This document shows positions 47,643-59,600 of a stretch of 64,000 nucleotides of DNA, in pieces. The stretch is taken from contig NC_090288.1 of the NCBI RefSeq assembly GCF_037392515.1, forward strand, positions 14,861,969 through 14,925,968, written 5' to 3'. The position numbers and the translations under genes were made by a program. This DNA is from Haliotis asinina. Lineage: Eukaryota; Mollusca; Gastropoda; Lepetellida; Haliotidae. Every line of letters starts with the position of its first letter. The first letter of the stretch is position 1. The notes beneath the pieces were generated by a model. The model worked only from the letters and a program-made list of their open reading frames with translations, ran no database searches and was not told the origin of the DNA.

Positions 47643-50600
47643 ATGTCAGGTGAAAGTACGACGGAAAACATTCCTCTTCAGCCGAGTACATTATCAAAAG
47701 TGTTATCAGAAGAACTGTCCCTAGATTCTTACTTAGATGCACAGACTATAGAAAAAGATGTGCAGCTTGATGAGGACACCAGTGAACTTACCAATCTAGA
47801 AAAACTACCGGATGTTGTTGATGATGCCATAACAGCTGCTGTAGAGGCCGCTGAGAATGTGCAGGCTGCTGAAAATGATGAAGTAGAAAGTATAAACTTG
47901 CAAGAGTCAGATCTGAGTCTCCCTGATGAAGAACCGTTGAATATACCAGATGATGAGTTAGAATTGCCGGATGATGTTGAGGATGAGGAGGATGGAGGAA
48001 GTGAAGCATCAGAGGAAGAGTCTGAAGAAGAGTCAGATGAAGAAGATGAAGAAGAGGAGGAGGAGGAAGAAGAAGAGGAGGAGGAAGAGGCAACTGAAAT
48101 AGAGCCTCCACCTGATTTAACTAGCATCATTGATGGTCCTGAGCCAGTTGCCATGGATACAGACTTGGCAGCAGCTCTTCCCGATGAACTTAAGACTGTA
48201 CCGGAGGAGAGTGTTCCCAGCACCAGTCAAGCAAAGGAGAAGACTACGAAGAAAGGGAAAAAGAGGAAGAAGAAAATGAAAGGTGAAAAGAAAGCTAAAA
48301 AAGCGAAACGGAAGTCTGGATTTAGGAGAAAAAATATCAGGTTAGTCATCTTTTGATTTGAAAAATCATAGTTCCTGAGTATGTTTTGCATCCATAAGAG
48401 AGAGATGTCTTTGTCATTTACCCTAAGAGTACTCCTGGCTTTCTTTTGAACTCTGCAAAGCTGAACAGTCTATGTATCTTAACATAGGTTAAAGTCACCT
48501 TTGCCTTTTCATGAGCAACATACCATTGACAGTCCGATTTGTAATTCATCTTCAGCTATCATGCTTGTCTTAAGAGGAGACTGATGGCATCTGTGGTAGA
48601 CACATGCCACTATTGCATATATCAGTGCTTGTGTTATTGATCACTGGATTGTCTGGTCCAGACTTGATTATTTACACACTGCTGCCATGCATCTGGAATA
48701 TTGCTATGTGCACTGTTAAGCAACAAACCAGTGAACCAGTCGTAACTGGCAACTAAATTGGACTGGATTGTCTGGTTCTGTGAATTCTGTGGGATTATTT
48801 ATCATGTTTTCGTGTGAGTGATTTTCCTAGTCTTTTCAGGCTCCTGATATTTGCTAAATAATTTAGCTGGAATATTGTTGAGGTATAGGATAAAGCATGA
48901 CTCAGTAGCACTCGAGGTCTTACTTCCTGCCACCTGATAGTCGATGGCTTACTTTGCCCAGTCGTAACCGAGTAGTGCTTTATTGTACATATAAACCATC
49001 AGTGACGGACAAGTCGATGCTCATTTAATTCATGCAATGACCCTACTTAACAGTACCTGAAGCGCTAGTAAAATCAGCATAATGACCGTAGACCTAACTA
49101 TAAATAGATAATTTCAACCTAGTATCATTGTTGGTAACCTGATACCTGTGGTTACATTCCTGCCAGAGAAAACATTTACACTTTAAGGTAGATCTTTGAT
49201 CTGTGCTAATATTTTTCAATTGAATTCATTGATTTTGACAATATTTTTCATTTGATTTCAAACACTCACATATCATCTGAATTTGAATGTTGATGTTAAT
49301 ATAGAGTTAGAAAAAACTAAAACCTTGGAAGAGGTCATACTTACAAAAGTAAAACTGGGAAATCGGTCTTCCTTACAAAAAATAAAACTTGGGAGGAAAC
49401 AAAAACCTCAAATGTGGTTATTCTGGGAAAAGTAGCCATGTCTAAACCACATTCACCTTGTCTCTGTAGAATGTTCATTTTGTCAGAAGTCATGCTCACG
49501 CCATATTTCTGTGATACTGCTCAGGTCCATTATCAAAGAAGATGAGCTGGATGCCGAAACTCTGGCTGCCCAGAACGAGGAGTTTGAGAGGAAGAAGCGT
49601 CTCCAAGAGATCCAGAAGACCTTACTTGCCAAGGCACAGGGTCAGAAGGCTGAGGAGAAGGAAAAGGACAAGGACTCCCAACTCAAGTCTTTACTACAAG
49701 GTAACGATGGTAACACTTCATGGTTCTGCTACTTGGTTACAATGGTAACGCTACATAGCTTTGCTGTGCAACAGAGTTAAACTATAGTTACACTGTATGT
49801 CTCCACTACAAGGTAGCTAACTGTTAGAACTGTGCCCTGTTCCTCAAAGTGATTTTAGCTCTAAGATGATCATAACTCCCTTACTTTAGCATTAAGACTT
49901 ACACACCACTACGATTGCTTTGAGGAGTGGGGCCCTGGGCTAGAATTGATCTTCATTAACCCATGCTTGCTTATAGGCGACTAACAAGACTGGGTGGTCA
50001 GGTTTGTTGACAAGCTTGACACAATCATTGGTTCCCTAATTGCGCAGATCAATGCTAATGCTGTTGATCACTGGATTCTCTGATCCAGACTATTAGTTAC
50101 TGACAACCGTCATATAGCTGACATTTTGCTGAGTGCCACGTAAAACTAAACTCACTCACTACAAGTCAACTCTATTAACAAGTAGTAATGCTACATGTCC
50201 ACAACACACATGCTTCATTATGTCATTGTTATGCTCAGCTGCGGAGGAGGAAGCCACCAAGAATGACGATGTTGTGATCTTGGACGAGGAGGACAAGAAG
50301 TCGGAGCCAGAGAAGGAGAAAGGTAACTGCGCTTGATTTAATGATTTGTTGACCATGTATAGCTTTCCAATCTTAGTTTTCTTTAGTTTCACCTCTTTGT
50401 AGTCAAAACACGTTTGTGATGAATGGTGGAGGTGGAAAATTCTGCCTCTGAGGGAATAGTCCCAAGCAACTGATGATAGTCATTAGAGGTGACTGAATGA
50501 ATTGGGTGTTCTGGCACAATTATTGTAGATTGGGTAGATGTGAGCGACATCAGCTCTGATGAAGACATTATATTATGCTTGTGTTACATGAGAGTATTAT

Positions 50601-53600
50601 TGTAGACATGGTCGACATCAGCTTGGATGACGACTGCTTGTTATGCTTGTGTTACATGAGAGTATTATTGTAGCCATGGTCGACATCAGCTCGGATGATG
50701 ACTGCATGTTATGCTTGTGTTACATGAGAGTATTATTGTAGACATGGTCGACATCAGCTCGGATGATGACTGCATGTTATGCTTGTGTTACATGAGAGTA
50801 TTATTGTAGACATGGTCGACATCAGCTCGAATGACGACTGCTTGTTATGCTTGTGTTACATGAGAGTATTATTGTAGACATGGTCGACATCAGCTCGAAT
50901 GACGACTGCTTGTTATGCTTGTGTTACATGAGAGTATTATTGTAGACATGGACGACATCAGCTCGAATGACGACTGCTTGTTATGCTTGTGTTACATGAG
51001 AGTATTATTGTAGACATGGACGACATCAGCTCGGATGACGACTGCTTGTTATGCTTGTGTTACATGAGAGTATTATTGTAGACATGGACGACATCAGCTC
51101 GGATGATGACTGCTTGTTATGCTTGTGTTACATGAGAGTATTATTGTAGACATGGTCGACATCAGCTCGGATGATGACTGCTTGTTATGCTTGTGTTACA
51201 TGAGAGTATTATTGTAGACATGGTCAACATCAGCTCTGATGAAGACATTATATTATGCTTGTGTTACATGACAGTATTATTGTAGACATGGTCGACATCA
51301 GCTCGGATGACGACTGCTTGTTATGCTTGTGTTACATGAGAGTATTATTGTAGACATGGTCGACATCAGCTCGGATGATGACTGCTTGTTATGCTTGTGT
51401 TACATGAGAGTATTATTGTAGACATGGTCGACATCAGCTCGGATGATGACTGCATGTTATGCTTGTGTTACATGAGAGTATTTTTGTAGCTGTGAAGGAC
51501 ATCAGCTTAGATGAAGACAATATGTTACATTTGAGTTATATGAGAGTATTATTGTAGACCTGATCCACATCAGCTCGGATGAAAACTGTGTGTTATACTT
51601 GTGTTACATGAGAGTGTTGTTGTAGATGTGATCGACATCAGCTCGGATGAAGACTGCATGCTATACTTGCGTTACATGAGAGTGTTGTTGTAGGTGTGAT
51701 TGACATCAGCTAGGATGAGGACTGTATGTTATACTTCTGTTACATGAGAGTGTTGTTGTAGATGTGATCGACATCAGCTCGGATGAAGACTGCATGGTTG
51801 TTGAGGACAAGGAGGAAGAAGATGAGGCGGAGGAGGAGGACATGAACAATGGTGGAGGACACATTGATGACGCTCTCAACCGAGCAGATGAACAGGGTCG
51901 TGTTCAGGTTAACATTGGACATCCTAACACTGACCCTGACATCTTCCTCTCACCAAAGATTGCCAAAAACATCAAGCCCCATCAGGTTTGTGAGATATGA
52001 GTGAGTGAGTGAATGTGGTTTTATGTCTTTTTGAGCAATATACAAGCAACATCATGGCAGGAACACCAGAAATGGGCTTCACACATTGTACCCATGTGGG
52101 TCATCGAACCTTGGTGTTGATGAGCCTGTGACCCATGCTCCTTGTGAAAAAATAACGGTCTTTGTATTTGAAACCAAGAGCTGCCCTGTGACACTCGTTG
52201 TTTGTATGTTCAGATCGGTGGTGTTCGGTTCCTGTACGACAATCTGGTGGAGTCACTAGATCGTTACAGCAGCAGCAGCGGCTTCGGCTGCATCCTCGCT
52301 CACAGCATGGGGCTCGGCAAAACCATCCAGATGATAGGCTTCATTGATATCTTCCTGCGTAGCACCAGTGCTAAAACGGCCCTGTGCATAGTGCCTATCA
52401 ACACTCTGCAGAACTGGATGAGTGAGTTCAATCAATGGGTACCCACAGAGCCGACGCCGGAGTTCCCTGGCATGGTATCAAGACCATACAAGGTCTACCT
52501 GATGAATGACAACTACAAGACAATGGCAGCAAGGGCTAAACTACTTGGTAAGGAAAATAAGTTGAAGTGTTTAGTTATACTGTGGGTACTGTTGTCACAA
52601 TGAGCAGTCAGTATAATTTCAAGCCTTCATTCACATCTTTCATGTTGCAAACAAGTGTTGTGCTTATAATACATTGGTAATAATGTTGCCAACCAAAATA
52701 CAATGAAATACCATCTCTGTGCAGATCATAAGTCTGTTAGGAATAAAATGGAGACAGCTGGTTCTATTAAGGTTTGTTTCTTATGCTCATCCCGTTTTTG
52801 CAAATAGTAAACAGTGATTGATTAGTCACTGTCCAGCTTACAATTCCACAAAAGGTTTCAGGAGGGATTGTCAGGATTTTGTTGCTAGATTGCAGCTTTT
52901 ATTACTTGTCATGTGACTAATGGCGGCCTGCTTCAAGTCATTCATCATGTAACTTGGACAAACTCTCTGACATTGGTCGACTCACTGACACTCGCAGCTA
53001 CTGACACGTGCCCCTTATGTCAGATTATCTGGTGATCACTAATTTTGTTATCCAATACCTTTTGTTACGTAATTTACCTCCAGGGACAGTGAGAAGACTT
53101 TTAGTTAAGGGGTTTTAATTTTCTTATCCAAATTTAATAAACCAGACTCTAATGGTGATAATTAATGAAGAAATTTACCTGGACCAAAGTATAGTGTTTA
53201 CTTACCCAGTCTGCTTACCTAAGGTTGCTGTTACTTAGATGGTTTCCACTTTGTTTATCCTTCATGACAGCCTGCATTAACAGTATTTCTCAACTGTTTT
53301 TAGCTAAGCGACATGCCTGATCTGTACACTCATGGATATAGTGTGGGTTGACTTTCACATCACCTTGCTAACACTGTTGCTATAGATTCACCATATCCAT
53401 TTACCGTATATTGTTTTGCTATGAACAGTCCCATGGTAGTCAAGATGGTGTTAAACTTGTGGAAACATTGTGTTTATGTTTTTTGACGGATATGATGTCT
53501 CGGTTCGACTCATGGCAATGGCAATGTTCAAAATGTTTACTTTCCCACAATGCATATGAGTTGTAAAATGAATTCATATGTTTGTTATGGATGAAAAAGT

Positions 53601-56600
53601 CCTTCTGTCACAACGTGGCCAAATTGAGAGGTCATTGGTGATCCAGGTCAGCGTGATTTGACACTCGTGTGACGTATGAGATCAGTATGCCTATACCCAT
53701 ACATTGACCTCCTGGGTAATAAGGACTGTATATGTGTCATGTGCTTAGAACTTAGTGGTGTGGATGAGGTGCTATAAAGGTACTCCTATATGGTCTCCAG
53801 ATGAAAGTCTGGAAGACATATTGTTATTATCTTTTATAGACTGAGATAGCAATGCAGCAGAGAGGGTTCAGGTGATCCTGGCACAGGCTGTAAAGCTTAT
53901 CATCAGCTCTGGGCCCTCGCCCCCTCTACATGCAGCCCAGACAGCGAATGGGACTTCTTCCTAAACACTGCCTAGTCAAACCCACCAAGAACTTTCCAGA
54001 GAATATGGAGGCTCCCCAACACTACTGCAGCCTTCTGCACTAACCAGATTGTCAGAAGGGCTGTGCTCCTAGTGGAGAACCTGGGCACTCTCCTGTTCTG
54101 CGCCAAGAGATCAGGAGGTACCAAACCAAGGGCACTGAGGACAATGGGGAGCCTGACGACAGTGTATTTGGGATGCAAGCAAGCCATTTCAAAGGCAAGG
54201 TCCGCATATTTATCATGCTTTTCCTGAATCTTGCCAATCACATTGCTGTCAAAAGGGATCTTAATATTATTGTTATCTTTATTTTTATTCGTGCAGATTT
54301 TGTACCAGCTCTCCTGACTTAACCACTGGGGCGGTTTCGATGACACTTTCAGGGATGATAGCCTGTATTCTGAAACTGAATCATTGAACAAAAAATCCTC
54401 ACTTCCCACTTCCATTAAGGGCAGATAATCCAAAATCTGAAAATCTTTCAACCCCAATTTCTCCAAAACTATAAGAGATAAATGGACCAAATTTTCACTC
54501 ATTGAAGAGAACTTCAGTGAATGTTGATTCAACTCATAGCAGAAGTTGACCACCATGATAGATTTTCCACCATTTTGAAAAAAACTGAACATTTTGCCAA
54601 TCTTTGTATTTTGACGGTGCCTGCCTATACTCGAAGCGATTAGGCGTAATTTGTTGAGGGCATGTTGGTATCTTGAAAAGGTTTGGAGTTATCCCCCTTG
54701 AAATTTGGTTATTTTTTTCCAAGAACCTTTTTCATAATGTTCATAAAAATATCATAACTGTGAGAAAACACAATGGATTACATCGTTCAAGGTACCAAAT
54801 TGTAGATAATTGAATGGGAAACATCTTTGATTCACATTATGGTTTTGTGAAAATAAATACCTACATCACTATTACGACACAAACACAAACTTTACAGTTT
54901 TTCACATTTCCAGCAAGAATCAACACAAGTTCTAACAAAATGTTCCCATGCCCGCACTGCCAAAGACACCGTGATAGTCTAGTTAGAACTCTTTAGAGTT
55001 TCTTTTCAGCTGGACTAGCACTGAATGTTCACAGAAATACAGGAGTGTTAAGGAAATAGTTCCTTCTTCAACAGACCTTAGCTCCGTTGTTCTTAGGTCT
55101 ACAGTTAAAGCAATTAGTGATAGGATCTAATCTTTCCAGTAGTTTCTATATTTCACTGTGCCTTCCTGTTTGTTTTTCTGCAGTTTGTGAATTTTGTGCT
55201 CATGTCAGTAGTGTTGAATCAGAGCCAAATTAATCTCAAAAACACTGTAATGGATGGTCCAGCTGGCTTCCAAGGAAACTGTTCAAGTGAAGATAGCTAT
55301 GGTTGGTGTATGGGGGAAGTCTGAAAATTGTCAGTATTGCCAGGAGGCACTCCTAGATATCATTATTATCCCTCGCAACGTATTTTGCAGGGGTATTAAA
55401 ATGCACCCCGTCCGTCCGTCCCTCTGTCCGTCCATCCATGCACATTTATCTTTTCTGGAGCAGAACTTTAAAACCATTCAATATTTCTTCACCAAACTTG
55501 GCACATAGATAGATCTGGTGGTGTACTAGTGCCGTTTGGTAGTTTGGGTATTCTTAATAAAATATTTTTCGCATTTTGGAAACAAGTGTGACTTAGACTG
55601 AAGTTGGAGTTAATGTGGGGGATATTGGTGACTGTGTCTTGTTTTTGTAATTTTCTAGCTGAGAAAGTTCCTTAAACCAGGAAAGGGCCAGGGTAGCAGT
55701 GCCTGCTCATTCCATATGTGTTGTCTGTGTGTAGGTGAGTGGTCAGAAACCGGAGGAGTGCTACTAATGGGATACGAGATGTATCGTCTCCTCTCCTCGA
55801 GGAGATCCATTCCTGCAAAACCAAAGAAATCCAGGAAAACCACAAACTCCTCACAGTCACAAGAGCCAGAAGTGATTGATGTTGATGAGGAGGATAAAAA
55901 TAAGTTATTAATGACAGGTATGTATCAATTTTAACGGGAAGTAGGATAAACATAACATTCTGTTCCTGTCAAATTGGCATCTTTTGTATGTTTGAAAAAT
56001 ACAAATGTACCCTAGATGCTGGGGGTGCGTCTGAGTGATTGTTTTGGGGTATCCTCTACAGGTGATCAAAACGTGCACCTCCAACTTCTTGTAATTGTTG
56101 ATGCTGATGTTCCTTTGAGCCAAATTTAGTTTTGCATATAATCTTTACACTTCAATACACCTTTATTTGTGTTTAAGACATACAGACTGTTGATGGGTGT
56201 TTTAGACATACAGACCCTTTGTGTGTGTTTGAGATATACAGATCCTTGATGTGTTTTTAGACGTACAGACCCTTGTGTTTGAGACATACAGATCCTCAAT
56301 GTGTGTTCAGACATTCACCCTTGATGTGTGTTTGAGACACATGGGCTCTTGTGTTAGATACATACAGACCCAAAATGTGTTTTAGGTGTACGGAACCTTG
56401 ATGTGTCTTTGAGATGTACATACCCTAGACATGAGTCTGAGATGACCCTTCATGTGTGTTCAGACATAAAGACCTTTGTGTTGAAAGCATACAAACCCTA
56501 GATGTGTGTTTGAGATTTAGAGATCATTGATAAGTGTTTGAGACATACAGGCCCTTGCAGTGTTTGAGACACAGATGCTCTTGGTGTATGTATTAGCCAT

Positions 56601-59600
56601 ACAGACCCTTCATGTGTGTTTGACGTGTGTTTGAGATGTACAGACCCATGGTGTGACTTTAAACCATGCAGAATCTTAATCTATATTTCAGATATGTTTT
56701 CATCATTAGTAAACCCAGGTCCTGATATAGTGGTATGTGATGAAGGACACCGAATCAAGAACAGTCATACAGGAATCTCTCATTCTCTAAAGAACATCCG
56801 CACAAGGTAGGATAAAGCTGTCTGCATTCTTTTGTATCAGTACATACAGCGTTCGAAATAACCGCTGGCCCAAAGTACACTGAGTACATGACCATTGAGT
56901 TCCATGTTGGAGAAAGTCCAACCCCTGCTGGTTGTAAGTGATGACTTTGTGGTTTGGAAGATCAAGTTCAGTGGCTTGGTTGTTGTCATTGTATGACATG
57001 AGTGAATGTCAGTGGATAGATGTCATTGTATGACATGGGTGAATGTCAGTGGATAGACGTCATTGTATGACATGGCTGAATGTCAGTGGATAGACGTCAT
57101 TGTATGATATGGGTGAATGTCAGTGGATAGACGTCATTGTATGACATGGGTGAATGTCAGTGGATAGACGTCATTGTATGACATGGGTGAATGTCAGTGG
57201 ATAGACGTCATTGTATGACATGGGTGAATGTCAGTGGATAGACGTCATTGTATGACATGGGTAGTGGATAGTGGCTTGTGCCAGACTACATCATTAACAT
57301 GCATGGTATAGCTTGAATATTTTCATGTGCAGCCTCTGCAACAAATGGTCTTTATCATGATGATAATGTTTCGTGTATGTTGATTCACCACACCCTTCTG
57401 TGTTCAGACGGAGAGTGGTGTTGACGGGGTACCCGCTGCAGAACAATCTGATGGAGTACTGGTGCATGGTGGATTTTGTCAGGCCCAACTTCCTTGGCAC
57501 CAAGACTGAGTTCTCAAACATGTTTGAGCGGCCTATTATGAACGGCCAGTGTTCTGACAGTACACTGAGTGACATCAAGCTGATGAGGCATCGAGCGTAT
57601 GTGCTGCACAGCTTGCTGGGAGGATTTGTACAAAGGTGAGTCTATCTACCTGGCAACAGCACACACTTACCATGTCATAGAATACATCTACCAGAATCTT
57701 CATTGTAACAGATCATGTAACACATCACATCTACCATGTTACAGAACACTTCTACCAGAACACATCTTCCTTGTAACAGGTCACTTCTATCATGAACAGT
57801 GCACATCTACCATATTGCAGTACCGGTATATGTCTACTATCTTACTGGACACATCTACCATATTGCAGTACCGGTATATGTCTACCATCTTACTGGACAC
57901 ATCTACCATATTGCAGTACCGGTATATGTCTACCGTCTTACTGGATGCATCTTCCATCTTACTGGACACATCTACCATATTGCAGTACCGGTATATGTCT
58001 ACCATCTTACTGGACACATCTACCATATTGCAGTACCGGTATATGTCTACCATCTTACTGGACACATCTACCATATTGCAGTACCTGTATATGTCTACCG
58101 TCTTACTGGATGCATCTACCATATTACTGGACACATCTACCATATTGCAGTACCGGTATATGTCTACCATCTTACTGGATGCATCTACCATCTTACTGGA
58201 CACATCTACCATATTGCAGTACCGGTATATGTCTACCATCTTACTGGACACATCTACCATATAGCAGTATATGTCTACCATCTTACTGGACACATCTACC
58301 ATATTGTAGTACATCCTTTACTGGACACATCTTCCTTGTTATAGATAACTTCTACCGTATTGCAGTACATGTCTACCATGTACTGGACATGTCTGCCATG
58401 TTACAGATCACTTCTACCATGTTACACAGAACATATCTTGATTTGTTTATCTGTTTACAGGCGTGGACACACAGTATTACAGAACGCGTTGCCGCCAAAG
58501 CATGAACATGTTTTCCTCATCAGAATGTCTCCCCTACAACGTACACTTTACAACCAGTTCATGAACACCATCCAGGACTCAAGTGGCGATGGCCCCTTTG
58601 CCACCATGAATGCTCTGAAGGCCTTCGCCGTCTGCTGCAAGGTGGGTTATGTCCAGGATTGCCCATACTATTGCTGCTGTTGCTAGCTCATTTAGAGTTT
58701 ATGTTTTCACATTAGATTCTTATCATTACTATCCTTGAGCAAGGAAGAATAAATCTAGGCAGTAAAAGAGTTGATGGTATCGATTCAGTCTCATTATCAT
58801 TTATTTTAGCAAAGAAAAGAGCCCCACATCTTTTTAAAATCTCATTCAGCATATAGGGGTGGTGGGGTAGTCTAGTGGTAGAAGTGTTTGTATGTCATGA
58901 CTTGATATACAATGGATACAATGTGTGATAACATGCAAAATCAACAACCGACACACCATGTATCTAAATAAGTTGCCGGGTTTTCTCTGTATTCAGTCGT
59001 GCCCAGTTCATCTGAACACTTGTGTTTTTCTTGAATTGTCCGAATAAACAAATTTCTGGATATCTGAACCATGGACCATATGTACATGTACAAAGAAACA
59101 AAGGTAATAAGCCTTGGACATCATCTTTATTGATTGATAAAACCTCAACAGATATCAATGCATTCATAAAATATCTAGCAAACATACGTGCAGTCATGCT
59201 TGCTTGAAGAAATGTGTCTAAGTTTTTTCTGCTGGCTTTGTAGAGAAGCGAGAGGACTTTACTTATAATACCTGTTGTCACTGTCGCCAGCATACTCATA
59301 GTAGCTAATAAACTGATAAAAACATACACATGTTTACTAAGGGGCTCCAGGCTTGCATAGGGATACTGCTCCTTGAATTTACAAATTTCTCTCTTCTCCC
59401 TCACTGAAATGGCATGGCGATCATGTTTTGTTGGTTGATATGCCATTTTGACAGACAACACTTCTGATCCAACAACAGTTTATCAGCATAATTATAGTGA
59501 CAAACTAATTGACATGCTTTGTGAGTTACAGGTAGTTAATCTTCTCACTTTTCAAAGACTGCTGTCTTCTTTCATGTTAGGGCACAGAAGGCCAGTTGGT

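Noticed and set aside
47729-48223. 164-codon serine-rich minus-strand frame opposite RAD54L2 exon 1
   Set aside because: It is the complement of the acidic Glu/Asp-rich coding tract (GAA/GAG read as TTC/CTC and TCT/TCC). The plus-strand frame continues in phase with conserved exons.
50534-51761. CRISPR-like or satellite interpretation of the 68-bp array
   Set aside because: The units are contiguous with no unique spacers and are clearly derived from the adjacent exon 4 boundary in a eukaryotic gene.
57599-58505. Long overlapping open frames (170-240 codons) in three plus frames and one minus frame
   Set aside because: They are produced by a 46-bp tandem repeat without stop codons in any frame. 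They lie wholly inside RAD54L2 intron 8 and the repeated residues have no protein-family look.
20926-59000. tRNA genes suggested by A-box-like text at 20926 and 58855
   Set aside because: The acceptor stems and anticodon arms do not pair and the B boxes are decayed. They fit SINE heads, not functional tRNAs.
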